In this document: in pieces, positions 22,272-33,012 of the stretch
How positions within the stretch are numbered: the first letter of the stretch is position 1
Layout of the letters: every line of letters starts with the position of its first letter
NCBI GenBank assembly: GCA_030762895.1
Contig: CM061067.1
Coordinates: 99,946,602-100,010,601 of the forward strand
Reading direction: 5' to 3'
Length of the DNA: 64,000 nt
DNA from: Sophora flavescens
Lineage: Eukaryota; Streptophyta; Magnoliopsida; Fabales; Fabaceae
Notes under the pieces: generated by a model
Databases searched by the model: none
Told to the model about the DNA's origin: nothing
The model's input: the letters and a program-made list of their open reading frames with translations, nothing else
Made by a program: the position numbers and the translations under genes

Positions 22272-22597
22272 TATTAACGTCAGTTGTATCAAATAACTGA
22301 CTTTTAATAGTATTTTATAAAATATACAGTACACTATTAACGTCAATTGTATTAGGAAACTGACGTTAAAAATAAAACCTTTAACGTCAGTTCTTTAACA
22401 AAACTGACGTTAGTTTGAACAACATTAACGTCAGTTGTGTTAAAGAACTGACGTTAATAGTTTTATATTTAACGTCAGTTATTTAAACAACTGACGTTAA
22501 AATATTAACTATTAACATCAGCTGTATTTATGTCAGACAATATTCTGACGTATAAAATCAATTTTAACTGACGTAAAAAGCACTTATTGCACTAGTG
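22272..22597. repeat. Right CACTA subterminal repeats and terminal inverted repeat
   Basis: Six or so copies of aacgtcagttg-type motifs in both orientations, often paired (ttaacgtcagttgtgttaaagaactgacgtt at 22424-22454, given here as two half-sites), end in gcacttattgcactagtg. The final CACTAGTG closes the element at 22597. Confidence 0.9.
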
Positions 22598-24547
22598 TTT
22601 ATAGAAAGAACTTTCACTTTTCTTTTCCCGTGATCTACTCATTTCTTCCTGGGCTAAGACTATGGATGGTGTCATGAGTCTCTGACATTCCTCCAACACC
22701 TCCCATTTAATGGACTTTTCCATTTTCTAAAACTGATAAGCTCGGTTTCGGACAAACTCGACCATGGAATGTCGAATACGTAGAAGCTCGGCCATTATAG
22801 ACTTGATGAACTCAGACTTGGCCTTTCCTTTTTAGCCCGAGAGCGAGAAACTCGACCACTAAGGTCTTCTCCACTACTTGGATTGATTTCATCGTGAATT
22901 CAAACTGACCAATCACATCAAATCAATGAATTGCAGTTAGTGGGAACCAGTTTTTCAATGTTAGTCAATAATCTAATAGTTATACTACTAGATGACAATA
23001 ATTATTCTAATAATATCAATAAGAAACATGAATTTTTCTTCCCTGAGAGTTTTGTCGAACACTTGGTGTGCTCTAATATGCATCTACCCAATCAATTGTA
23101 GCCTATACTCTCTGTCAATGCCAGCAGTGGACATTTGGTCGAGCACTTTGTAGTCGCAAATTTTGTGACTCTGGGAGTGGTATCGCCCGAAGATCACTTT
23201 GCTCAAATATGTAAATAGTATGATATGATGCTACATAACACAACGTCAAAGGCGTGGAGCAAAACATATCAAATCATATTAGATTTAAACTAGATTTAAA
23301 GAACAATATCACCTGAGCATTTCGTGGCCTCTGATTTAGGCATTCCCTCAAGCTACTATGACTGAGCTCTCTTAGACCAAGTTGTGCTATGATGGCCGAG
23401 CTCTCTAGGATACCTTCTTCTGCTCCGAGGCCGAGCTGTGGTGGCCGAGCTCTCTAAGACATCTTCTTCAGCTCTCCGAGGCCGAGCTGTGGTGCCCGAG
23501 CTCTATAAGATACCTTCTTCCCTCTGAGATCGAGCTCTCTAAGACATCTTCTTCAGCTCTCTGAGGCCGAGATGTAGTGGTCGAGCTCTCTAAGATACCT
23601 TCTTCCTTATGAGGCCGAGCTGTTGTGGCCGAGCTCTCTAAGATACCTTCTTCTGCTCTCCGAGGCCGAGTTGTGGTGGTCGAGCTCTCTAAGGCATCTT
23701 CTTCAGCTCTCTGAGGCCGAGTTGTGGTGGTCGAGCTCTCTAAGATACATTATTTTGGTCTCCGAGGCCGAGCTGTGGTGGCCGAGCTCGCTAAGATACC
23801 TTCTTCCCTCTGAGGCCGAGCTGTTGTGGCTGAGCTCTCTAAGATACCTTCTTCTGCTCTCCGAGGCCGAGCGGTGGTGGCCGCCACAACTACTACAAGC
23901 CTCGGGTTATAATCTCCACAAGCAGCGTATATCATATACTTCTGAGAATCATTTCAACGAACACTGGGTGTGCTTCACGTTAACAAGACAGTGGAGCTTT
24001 TTTTTTATACTTCTTTTCCAGAGCATTCATGGATGCCAACAGCTGTGAGTTGAACCTTTTGGATGATTAGAGGGTGATTTTTCCTATGAATCTGAGGATG
24101 GTTTAGATGCAGTACTCTCCGCACTAATAAACCTGAAGGTCACGACTCGGTCTCCTTGGTGATGTACCGTGATGGTCGAGCTCAGGACGGCGGTGATGAT
24201 CCTCTCACCGATCGAGTGCACGATCTGGTGTGGACTTCTCAATGGTGCTAGTTCTGGGAACACAGGCTAGCACAGGTTGGTGTACGTCGGCGTCAGACCT
24301 TAGATCAGAGTTTGAGAGTATCTAAACAGAAACGAGACAGAGGTCAGTGTTGTGGAAACTCAGGGCGTGTGACGCCCAAAATCCGAATCACAGAACCAAC
24401 TCCAGAGGAAGGCATCAATACAACAGAGTGTACCTTCGATGCCGACAACATTGTATTTGCTAGAGAAGGTGGATCATCAAGTATGGCGTTTGGCGGTTCA
24501 CACGGAGAATGATGTTTGGAGATGCGGCCGGGGAAAGTTTCACCTCA
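22598..24547. other. Tat-like element 5' internal region with tandem array, no gag recognised
   Basis: This is the part of the minus-strand Tat-like element between the CACTA insertion and the primer site, where gag would be expected. No zinc knuckle, protease or RT motif is present. The array at 23330-23885 fills part of it. From 24050 to 24547 the sequence is less repetitive and more GC-rich but I cannot assign it. Open frames here follow the repeat period. Confidence 0.6.
23330..23885. repeat. Tandem repeat array of about 55-65 bp units
   Basis: Eight to ten units of gaggccgagctgtggtggccgagctctctaagatac-type sequence (one unit is this phrase plus cttcttctgctctcc). Units differ by small changes such as taagataccttc versus taagacatcttc. 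The array gives long open frames in both directions that are artefacts of the repeat. Confidence 0.85.
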
Positions 24548-24567
24548 GCCCCACGGTGGGCGCCAAA
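24548..24567 (-). promoter_or_regulatory. Primer binding site of the Tat-like element
   Basis: Beside the right LTR the minus strand reads TTTGGCGCCCACCGTGGGG. TGGCGCCCACCGTGGGG-type sites are known as primer binding sites of plant Tat-lineage elements. This fixes the element on the minus strand. Confidence 0.8.
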
Positions 24568-25290
24568 TGTTCCTGCCAAGATCCGACTTACCGAAATCGA
24601 GATGGAGAACGTTTAATCGAGAATGAAGAACAGGGGTTATTTTAGATTATGGCTTGATAGAATATTGTATTCCGGTCCTACGTATCCCAATGGGAATCAA
24701 AGCCAGATGTAGTTCTAGGTTCAACCCTTGGCCATACGGTGATCCCAATCCCTTAATTTTGTATCCGATGAATACCAGCGAGTAAGGACTCTTCAATAGC
24801 CTCTTGGTCAAGCTGGTTCCTCTAATACGCTTAAGGGAGATTCACCTAGCTCTGTTCAAAAGTGAGTCTCTCTCTTGGGTTCTCATCTTTTTATAATAGG
24901 ATCCCCATACCTTTAAGAGATCAGGATTTATTTCCTTTTATCTCTTAAATCTTCTTTAAGATATGATCTCCTTAATTTGAGGGATTTATCTCTTCTAACC
25001 GGATAAGGTTATTTAAGATAATAATAGGATTATTAAATATATATATATATGATCTCCTTAATTTGAGGGATTTATCTCTTCTAACCGGATAAGGTTATTT
25101 AAGATAATATCAGGATCATTAAAGATAGACATGATCTCCTTAATTTGAGGGATTTATCTCTTCTAACCGGATAAGGTTATTTGAGATAATATCAGGATCA
25201 TTAAACATAATATCAATATCTTATCCTTCCCACCTTTATTGGATCGGGTATCCAAGCTCGGTGATTGGGTTTTACTCCTTGGCCGGTACA
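24568..25290 (-). repeat. 5' LTR of the Tat-like element
   Basis: Partner of 9148-9866, with the same ends (tgttcctgcc ... ccggtaca) and the same three-unit 83-bp repeat at about 24961-25205. Small differences, including an (AT)n insertion near 25035, show the copies have diverged. Confidence 0.9.
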
Positions 25291-25295
25291 TCTAT

Positions 25296-25783
25296 AAATG
25301 TGCACCAGCGAAGCATTCCACTCTCTACCCATAAGGCTTCTGATCTAATGAATCACGTTCCAAAAACGATGTAAAGGTTCCCCACTATCCCACGCCATCT
25401 GGAAACCGTGCAAAATGGCTTTAAGCTCAGCAAGAATAACATTTTCTATGCTAATGTAGCCTTTAAAACCAACAATCCAACCACCCTCATGATTTCTTTA
25501 AAGGCCACTAAAACCAGCCCATCCCATAGTACCTTGAGCACTACTATCCACAATGATCTTCACCGTCCCCATGTTTGGAGGTTTCCAAGAAACCCACACA
25601 TGGATTTTTTGAAACTTGTTCTGGTAATAAGCTGAATTATACACTTCCTGCAGCTGAAAGCTGTCATGCAACACTGAGGAATCCGTGACCAGATTTTTAT
25701 TGATGACCACATTGTTTCTTCCCAGTCAGAGGTGCCAGACAGTAGCAAGAAACAGTGCATTATTCTCTTTTAAAGCATAGGAT
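25296..25783 (-). pseudogene. LINE-derived RNase H-like domain, main part
   Basis: On the minus strand this reads ALFLATVWHL, then a spacer, WVSWKPPNMGTVKI, VDSSAQGTMGWAGFSGL (first catalytic Asp region), EGGWIVGFKGYISIENVILAELKAILHG (given as parts; Glu helix) and VHIYREV at the edge of the LTR insertion. These are hallmarks of plant RVT_3 (RNase H-like) domains at the C-terminus of LINE proteins. In-frame stops are present near 25725 (WHL followed by TGA) and 25497. The rest of the domain is at 8971-9147. Upstream sequence is cut off by the LTR beginning at 25784, so the RT part is absent. Confidence 0.85.
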
Positions 25784-27870
25784 TGTTGGCCGTGGCAACC
25801 ATCACCCAAGAGGGGGGTGAATTGGGTTTTAAGTAAAAATGAATTCTTTTTGAATAAATCAAAAAACCCTTTATAATATAAAACATAATTTGCTGCGGAT
25901 ATTAAATTCTTTCCAAATTAAGGCGCTTTAGAAAATAAATCGTTTGAAATTAAAGCGGAATAATTAAAATTTCGGAAACGTAAAGAGATAGGATAAGCAG
26001 ATGAACACAACGATGTATCCTGGTTCGGCCACAAACTACCCACATGACCTACATCCAGTCCCCAAAGTAATACAACCAAGGGTTTTCAATCAACTATAGT
26101 TTTTAAATAGGATCAACTAGAACCTTTACAAAACAGAGAACCCTTAACACAAATCAGAGGACATACTATCCATTGTGTAAGAGCCTCAAATACTAGCTTT
26201 TAAACACGTGCAAGTAGAACCTTTACAACGAAGAGCACTCCTCACAGACCCGGGATATTACCTCCCTCAGTGAAAGATCCTCAAACAAAATCCCAAGAGA
26301 TATACCCTCTCTTGAACTCGCTTGGAAATCACATCCAAGAAACACCTACAAGTGATATACTCTTTCTTGTAAGAAAGGTGTAGAAAAGAAAGGTTTGAGT
26401 CAATCCGACTCTTACCAACAATATGCACTCTTAATAGTGTATAGAAACAAAATGAAGCACAAGATACAATAGTACCTATATGGTGTAAAGCTCTCTCAAT
26501 ATATGAAGTATGATCAAAGTGTAAGAGTGAGAGTGATTAGAGAGAATAGAAATGACACTGTTTAACACAAATAGAAAAATGGGAATTCGCACCTTGTTAT
26601 CAGCCTAAGTTTTCTTTATATAGAAGAAGTGATTAGGTCAAGGAAATTTGGTCAAGACCATTTTAAAATACTTTTTGTCGCATAGTAATCGATTATTTAG
26701 AAACCATAATCGATTATTTTAACTCATTTTAAAAGGCGCATCTTTAAATAGTCAGTGCATAATCTGTGTAAAACCGTTTGACTGTTAAAAAGGCATAAAC
26801 GATTATACTAATCGAATATCTATTCTCTTTCTTGCTTTTCAAAAAGCCATAATCGATTTTTCAAACATCATAATCGATTATATAATTTTGAATTCAAACT
26901 TAACGGTTAGAGATAATTAATACTCATTTAAACTTATTAATAGCCATTTAAGTTGATTTATAAAACATGTTCAGAATGGCATAATCGATTACTATAATCG
27001 ATTATTGCATTTCAAATTAAATTTTGAAAACATAACAGCTCTATATTTAATGACTCATGAAAGTATGTTTAAGAGCTTGATAATCGATTATACTAATCGA
27101 TTATTGCTCGAATTAAATTTGAATTCGAAAAACTTAATGGCTGAAATTGATTACTCATTTAAGTTCATTTAAAAGCCATTTAAGTTTTACTTTTTAAAGC
27201 TCAATTATGTATGTGTGTGACCAATTTTAATTAGAAAGCTTTACTTATCATTTACAAGGGATTTTATAACACACAATACAATTAATGCAATTTCCCTTGT
27301 CCCCATCTTGAAAGACTTGATCTTCTAGATAATCTTTTCCTCTATTTGCAATCTAGTCCTTCTTGGATTTTAGCTTTTCCAGCTCTTGACATCATAGCTT
27401 TGCTTATTCCAGCCTAAACTTTTCTATTTCACAATGTTCTCATAAATCACATTAGTTCAAGGTAGAAAATAATATTTCACATTTAATTGCATACACAAAG
27501 CCATGTTATCTTATAAGACATATTTTAAGATATATTATATTTAATATTCTTTATGTCTTTAGGCATATAATAATAATTCCAAGTTTGATTCTATGCCAAT
27601 TTATTATTTTACCAATCACAAACATATATTATATATATAATATAATTAAATATCACATGTGTATTTACTCAATATTATATTAAACATAATTATTTAACAC
27701 ATGTATATTTAATTAATATAATGTTCATTAAGCACACAATCATTCATTGACAACCCAATCAAATAGTCACATGGCATTTATATATATTAAGTCCAATATT
27801 CTTTTTATTGAATTAATACCATGATACTCTATTTGTCAACATCAAAATCTATATCATATTGATTGGTTCA
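25784..27870 (-). repeat. Copia-type (Sirevirus-like) LTR, minus strand (element C)
   Basis: On the minus strand it runs TGAACCAATC ... GCCACGGCCAACA, TG to CA, 2087 bp, and near its 3' end it contains the CAATTCACCCCCCTCTTGG-type sequence seen in Sirevirus LTRs. On the right a purine tract (AAGGGGGAGAACA on the minus strand, 27871-27883) touches it, as expected for a 3' LTR. A TATA box CTATATAAA lies at 26615-26623 (minus). The possible TSD AGGAT at 25779-25783 cannot be confirmed because the other LTR is not in the window. It holds many ATCGAT palindromes. Confidence 0.75.
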
Positions 27871-29579
27871 TGTTCTCCCCCTTAATACTATATTTGTCAA
27901 CATCAAAACTTATATCACCTTTAGGTTCACATTCTCTCCCTTTTCTATGATGACAAATACTTATAGCAAATATATAAAGATTTTCTCTTTTTCTATTTCT
28001 CCCCCTGTGTATCACATAGATGGTAATTTGCTATATTTCTTTCCAATATTTCCTTAAGAGTTATTTGCTGTTTTTCAAGGATATTTACTATTTTTCTCCC
28101 CCTATTTGACAATAGCAAAAATGATTTAATTCTCCCCCTAAAACTATGTATTTATTATAAAGGTTTCTCCCCCTCAAGATTTGGTTTTATTGATTATGAG
28201 AACCTTTTTCATTTTAGGAACAAATTATATTTAGTGCACAAGGGATACCATTTAATTTCTCTATACATTCAAGGCAAATCAATTTGGATGTTCAGATAGA
28301 AAAAAAGAAAAAAAATCAATGTTGATTCTGGATCTTTTATTTTATACGCCCCATAATCGATTATAACCTTTCTGATTTGTCTTCTTCTTGTTATAATACC
28401 ACTTGTTGATACCACTTAATATTAAACAAATCACTTGTTGAATAATGTTAATGTTTAATAAGATAGAGTGCTAAGAATTTATATCACAAGCAAAAGCACA
28501 CACTCATTAAAATCAAAGACATTCAAAAAGAAGAACATATGTGTAGATGGGAAGGCATAAAACATATATTGCAATGATTATCATGCGTATTGTATTTAAT
28601 GGCACTAAGACATGTCTATGATGATTTCATAAATTTCATGTATAATGCAACTAAATCATCATGAGGGATAAGGATAGAGATCACCAGTTTTGTGAAGACA
28701 ACTCATTATGAATCTTGATGTCTGAATCTCCATGAGTCATGATACAATCGATTATTGGAATTGATTAGAACTCCTTTGACTTTTGTGGTTTCTCCCCCTT
28801 TCACATGTAATCGATTATCTCAATCGATTCTTGGCTTACTGACTTGTTGATAATCGATTATCTCCTATTTGTAATCGATTATTGCCTGAGTTTTCAGAAC
28901 TTTGCCAATATCTTGGGAGAAGACATGTATAACCCTATTACCACAGTTCAACGCACATATTAGAAGTAACAAGGTGAAAATAAGGACGCAGACACAAGCA
29001 TTCGTTCAATGCATGATTGGTTCAATTTTTCCTTATTAATGACAATCACAATCATGATAAATTTTAATTACTTGTAGTGTAGTCAAAGATTTCCATAAAA
29101 TTATAGAAATTTTGAATTTCATTTAATCATCTAAATTTCAAACATTAATGATATTTTCGAAATTAAAAAATCGATTTGAAATATTTGACAATTTTGGCAA
29201 TAAAAAATATTCAAATGAAAGATATGTCAAACTCATTTAAAAACATTCTTTATTAACCACAATTTCCAAATCAATTTTTAATAAATATTGATTCAATCAT
29301 CATAAATAATTTCTCATCATAAATTTTCCAAATTAGCCAAAAACAAATTTCAGATTTGAATTTAAAAACATGAATGATTTTTGGAAAGAAGAGATATCTC
29401 AATAAAAGATATATCAAATTTATTTGAATTCTTTCCTTCTTAACCACAAATGAAATAAATTTCATCTAAACATTTATGGTTAATTAAGGATTTCCTTAAA
29501 ATAGATGGCTTTTTTAAAAATAAATAAATAAATTATATCACCTTAAATTTTCGAAAATCACCATAAAGTTTTGAATTTT
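27871..29579 (-). other. Probable 3' internal region of element C, non-coding
   Basis: Beside the LTR there are four to five purine tracts on the minus strand of the form AGGGGGAGAA (about 27876, 28000, 28095, 28132, 28168), a usual sight in the 3' region of Sireviruses. No coding sequence is recognised. ATCGAT palindromes continue to about 28890. From about 29030 the sequence becomes a diverged AT-rich repeat. The boundary of element C is not visible. Confidence 0.45.
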
Positions 29580-30202
29580 TGTGACAACTGGGACTGACGA
29601 GGGCGGGGAGTGATCGCCGGTGCAAGAAGGCACGGACGAGGAACAGCTCCTAGCAGGCTTCTAGGCGGAGGGACACATGAATGAACCGATCACACACCAG
29701 AAAGAGAGGGATCCTGAGACTGTGTAGGTATGGAACTATACAGTTAAGGGTGACTTATATGAATTGATTGGTACTACCTATACCAACAAGATGAATCTTC
29801 TTTTCGGTAGCCCGTCACTTAAAAACTCCACAGTTAAGCGTGCTTGACTTGGAGCAATTATGGGATGGGTGACCTCCTGGGAAGTTTTCCCAGGAAACGT
29901 GTGAGTGAGGATGAGCGACTCCTAGCAGGCTTCTAGGCAGAGGGACACATGAATGAACTGATTACACACCATAAAGATAGGGATCCTGAGACTGTAGGTA
30001 TGGGACTATACAGTTAAGGATGACTTATATGAATTGATTGGTACTACCTATACCAACAAGATGCATCTTCTTTTCGGGAGCCCGGGTGACCTCCTGAGAA
30101 GTTTTCCCAGGAAGCGTGTGAGTGAGGACAAAGCACACTGAAAAGACCCGTGTTGGTTTGTGGGAACAGTCGTCAATCCATAAAGCAATCTGGGATGTTG
30201 CA
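29580..30202 (+). mobile_element. Cassandra-like LTR carrying a 5S rRNA-like promoter, internally duplicated
   Basis: The unit begins tgtgacaactggg and ends gggatgttgca, and is flanked by the 5-bp TSD ATTTT (29575-29579 and 30203-30207). It holds a 5S rRNA-like stretch: an A box-like agttaagcgtgc at 29832-29843 and gggatgggtgacctcctggg at 29862-29881. Cassandra elements are small non-autonomous retrotransposons whose LTRs carry 5S sequences and are transcribed by RNA polymerase III. A stretch of about 280 bp is duplicated inside (ctcctagcaggcttctaggc at 29647 and about 29921). The second copy has lost some 55-60 bp of the 5S part. It looks like a rearranged solo LTR. Confidence 0.85.
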
Positions 30203-31719
30203 ATTTTGATTTTTAAAACAAAATTTTTTTTTGATCATTTAAATTTCCAAAATCAATCATCAACCAATTTTTGAATAACTCAACTTCAATGATTCATTAC
30301 AACAATTTTAATGATTTTAAAATTGAAAATCTGTGGCGATCCAGCTGATCGTCTAGTCAAACCTAGAGCCGCCTCTCTCTCTCTCAACCTTCCCTTTACT
30401 CCTCTTTTCCTTCTTCCTCATCCATCGGAAGGGGTGGTTTTGGGCCATTTTTTTTGGCCGGGAATCACCCATCCACATCATTTTTTCTCTTCTTTTATCT
30501 CAATAAGTGGTTTTTCCACATAGATCTGGTTTTTCTTTCATGGTTTTTCATGTTTTCGTCGTCTGCGTGTGGCGTTGTTTTATTCGTCGTCTTGTTGCGG
30601 CATTGTTTGGTTTCCCGTCTTCAGATTGGTTGATCAACTTCGATCCATTACAGATTCAATCAAGACTTGGGCGTCAACGTTACTGATCCAGAGGCATGGG
30701 TATTCCGGTCACTTTGATTTTGTCACATTTGTAGGTATTTTGCCGTGTTATGCTATTAACCTATGTGCTGTGAGTTTGTTCGCAGATTCATCATTTTCGG
30801 TTTTTAGCGATGTTGAATTTGTGTTGTTTTCGATGTATTTTACCACTTTGAATATCTTTTTTAGTAAAAAAATTGAAAATCTGTGGAATATTAATTCATG
30901 GCAAGAAATTAAATTTCCAATAAGGTGTAGTCATGAATTAATTACTAATTGGGTCTTAAAAAGATTTTTGCAATCAGATTTTAATTTTATAACAGAATGA
31001 GGAGATAATGATTTTTGAAATTTTAAAAAATATATCACCATAATTTATAAATTTCGAAAATGATAAATAATAATTTGAATTTTGAATTTAAAATCTCAAA
31101 AATTGAATTCTATTTATTATGATATTCAAAAGATATTAAAGAGATATCATAATTTATTTATCATTCACATTTCAAGAATTGATCCTCAATTAATTTTTCC
31201 ATCGATCAATATTAAGGATGTATTACTACCACAATCTTAATGATTTTCAACTTGAAAGGAGTGGTTAATTAATTCATGACCAGAAATTATATTTTTCATA
31301 AAGTAAGATCATGTATTAAATCACTAATAGTTTTCAAATCAGATTTTAAAAAATAGTGAAGAATAATAACTTTTGAATTTAAACCAATTTCCAAAATCAT
31401 TAAATATTTGAATTTTTCATTAAAGAGAATATCATTATAATTTATGTTGATTATCTTGATTTCAAAATTAATCTTCAATAATTTTTCAAATCAATCAACA
31501 TAAAAGATTTATTACTACAATCTTAAAGATTTTCTATTTTGAAAATATGTAGTATATTAATCCATGATAAGAAATCAATTTTCTACTATAGTGCAATCAT
31601 GAATTAATTGCTATTTGAGTCTTAAAAATATTTTTGACTCGAACTTTTATTTTATGATGAAATGATGATTTTTGAATTTCAAAATATATTTCCAAAATAT
31701 ATACACACCATGGCATAAA
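30203..31719. repeat. Diverged AT-rich tandem repeat of about 300-370 bp, interrupted
   Basis: A phrase of the type ttactacaatcttaatgattttcaacttgaaa followed by attcatgaccagaaat recurs at about 30293 (then interrupted by the retroposed sequence), 31213 and 31508. Each is followed by aatcatgaattaat and cagattttaa-type sequence. Earlier, poorer copies are seen from about 29030. It has no coding content. It abuts the env-like fragment of element B near 31720. Confidence 0.65.
30337..30868 (+). mobile_element. Short retroposed sequence with 18-bp TSD
   Basis: A 532-bp insert is flanked by perfect 18-bp direct repeats, aaaattgaaaatctgtgg, at 30319-30336 and 30869-30886. The insert starts cgatccagctgatcg, has a CT-rich 5' part and ends in an A-run (ttagtaaaaa) that merges into the second TSD. 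A long TSD and an A-rich tail mark LINE-mediated retroposition. An open frame of 143 codons (30569-31000) crosses the 3' junction, so it is not a gene of the insert. It could be a truncated LINE, a SINE-like unit or a retrocopy of a leader region; no RT motif is seen. Confidence 0.8.
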
Positions 31720-32466
31720 TATCACCTTGACATCAACATAGACAGACCACCATCTCAGATGTACAATCATCTTCGACCACTCGTTACTCATCTACTCCAA
31801 CAGAAATTCCCACCAAGAAAGATCTATCCTAACTTGGTTAGATACCCTTCTTCCAAGCCCTTCACAAATGGTGTAGAGAGACATATAATCACTGACTGAC
31901 ATACTGATCCAAGCAAGAAAGACCTGGTGAATGTCATTTACAAGAGGTCAAGATCCTTCAGACACATTCCCTTTATAAAGGATAGCAAGACAAAGTGGAC
32001 AACTTTCAAGCATCAAAGGGAATATGGTAAAGCTTCTGATATCATTGACCATATCATGTATGCCATCCTGAAGTCTGAATTTGAGTTATTCAGTGTTGTG
32101 AGGGCTGTAAATTTTGAACCTCCAACTTGGTTGAGACATAATAAAGGAACCAAAATTGGGATCAAGCCATATATGCTCTGTCCTAGGCTACCAATGATTG
32201 ATCTAAAAAAGGATAAGGACAATAAGAAGCAGAGAAACACTGGCAAGATGCATTTTCCTGACAGCTGCATAATCAATCCAGCAACAATTAATCTCACTGA
32301 TCAAAATGTGATTTACTACTGGTTGGCTCAACCAACTGAAGATGTTCAAGAGGATGTTGCTGTGGACATCTGGAGGACTCACATGGTGGATTGTGCACAA
32401 AAAGCTTCCTCCTCTGGACTAACTATTGAAGAGAAGAAATATATTCCTAAAGTCAGAGGGAAGTGT
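31720..32466 (+). pseudogene. Env-like ORF of SIRE1-like element B, upstream fragment
   Basis: The + strand reads PPSQMYNHLRPLVTHL, then after a stop near 31898 FRHIPFIKDSKTKW, RAVNFEPPTWLRHNKGTKIG and IEEKKYIPKVRGKC, where the gypsy element cuts in. These phrases match in order the minus-strand env-like ORF of element A (for example MHNNLGPLVTHL and EEEKKEIPKVRGKC at 49755-50450). The ORF continues at 45025 with GLAYCRFLIYKDIIG. In SIRE1 this extra ORF downstream of pol was called envelope-like, but its function is not proven. The N-terminal half is missing; its left edge meets AT-rich repeats. Confidence 0.75.
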
Positions 32467-33012
32467 TGTAACACATTGTTTTTCATAAATAAGCTTAATG
32501 TATTTATATATATTATATATATGTTTTCATATGCTTGTTAGGTTGTTTTTGATGTCTAAGTTCATGTTTGGGAAAGTTTAGCCTTAGAAAGGTTCAACCC
32601 TTTTAGAGTCCTAGTAGCATGTTTCACCGTTTTGGCCAAATCATAAGTTCTAGATGTCTGATCAAGGTGATCTTTGTGGCGTTGGAAAGCTAACATAATT
32701 ATCTACAAGTCTTAGTTTTAGTGTTTTTGCCAAATCGATCATCTAGGTGGTCTCGCAAGGCATTCTTTCAGCACCCCGTGCTTAGGAGTTGAACACGACC
32801 GTGCTCAACAGGGAGCAAGGTCGTGCTCAGGTATCAGAGTCTATAAATAGAGCAGTTTCGTGAAGGTTACGAGCCAAACCCTATTTTGGGACTTTGAGCA
32901 GCTTTTATGGGGCAAAAACCTCTTTTATCTTCCTCCCCTTGAGCCCCTTTGATGCCTTGGTGTTCTTGCCCTAATTTTGGGAGTTCTTGGTTGGTTTGTG
33001 CCAATCATTGAA

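Larger units (their letters stand above)
13647..22597 (+). mobile_element. CACTA (En/Spm) transposon with both transposase-type genes
   Basis: The left end reads CACTAGTGGAAATAATG and the right end, inward, CACTAGTGCAATAAGTGC; the TSD is TTT (13644-13646, 22598-22600), the 3-bp size expected for CACTA elements. Subterminal arrays of aacgtcagttg and its complement lie near both ends. The element is 8951 bp, carries a TNP2-like transposase gene (15663-18851) and a second multi-exon gene (18956-21939), both on the + strand. Both genes have frameshifts or stops, so it looks like a formerly autonomous copy now dead. It sits inside the Tat-like element. Confidence 0.93.
9148..25290 (-). mobile_element. 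Tat-lineage Ty3/gypsy LTR element, minus strand, lacking gag-pol; hosts a CACTA insertion
   Basis: Two LTRs of about 720 bp (9148-9866 and 24568-25290) begin and end TG...CA on either strand and are flanked by the 5-bp TSD TCTAT (9143-9147 and 25291-25295). Orientation is set by a primer site beside the right LTR that reads TTTGGCGCCCACCGTGGGG on the minus strand (24548-24567), and by a G-rich purine tract beside the left LTR. Without the nested CACTA element (13647-22597) it is about 7.2 kb. No gag, protease, RT or integrase motif is visible, so it would need proteins in trans. The interior has several tandem-repeat blocks and a broken antisense ORF, both known traits of Tat-lineage elements. 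Confidence 0.85.

Noticed and set aside
23623..24048. Open frame with repeated SSLRYLLLLSEAELW phrases
   Set aside because: It follows the tandem repeat unit and has no counterpart in known proteins that I recognise.
28390..28430. Bases ccacttgttgataccactt that look like a reverse primer site tggtatcaa
   Set aside because: Only TGGTATCA is matched, it is doubled and AT-rich, and no LTR end lies beside it.
26680..28900. CRISPR-like or other bacterial array made of ATCGAT repeats
   Set aside because: Spacing is irregular, the unit is a short palindrome, and the context is a plant LTR element.
29812..29885. A true 5S rRNA gene
   Set aside because: Only the internal promoter part is 5S-like, with several changes, and it lies inside a TSD-flanked LTR; it fits Cassandra better.
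30569..31000. 143-codon open frame as a gene
   Set aside because: It crosses the junction of the retroposed insert into the flanking tandem repeat, so it is an accident of insertion.
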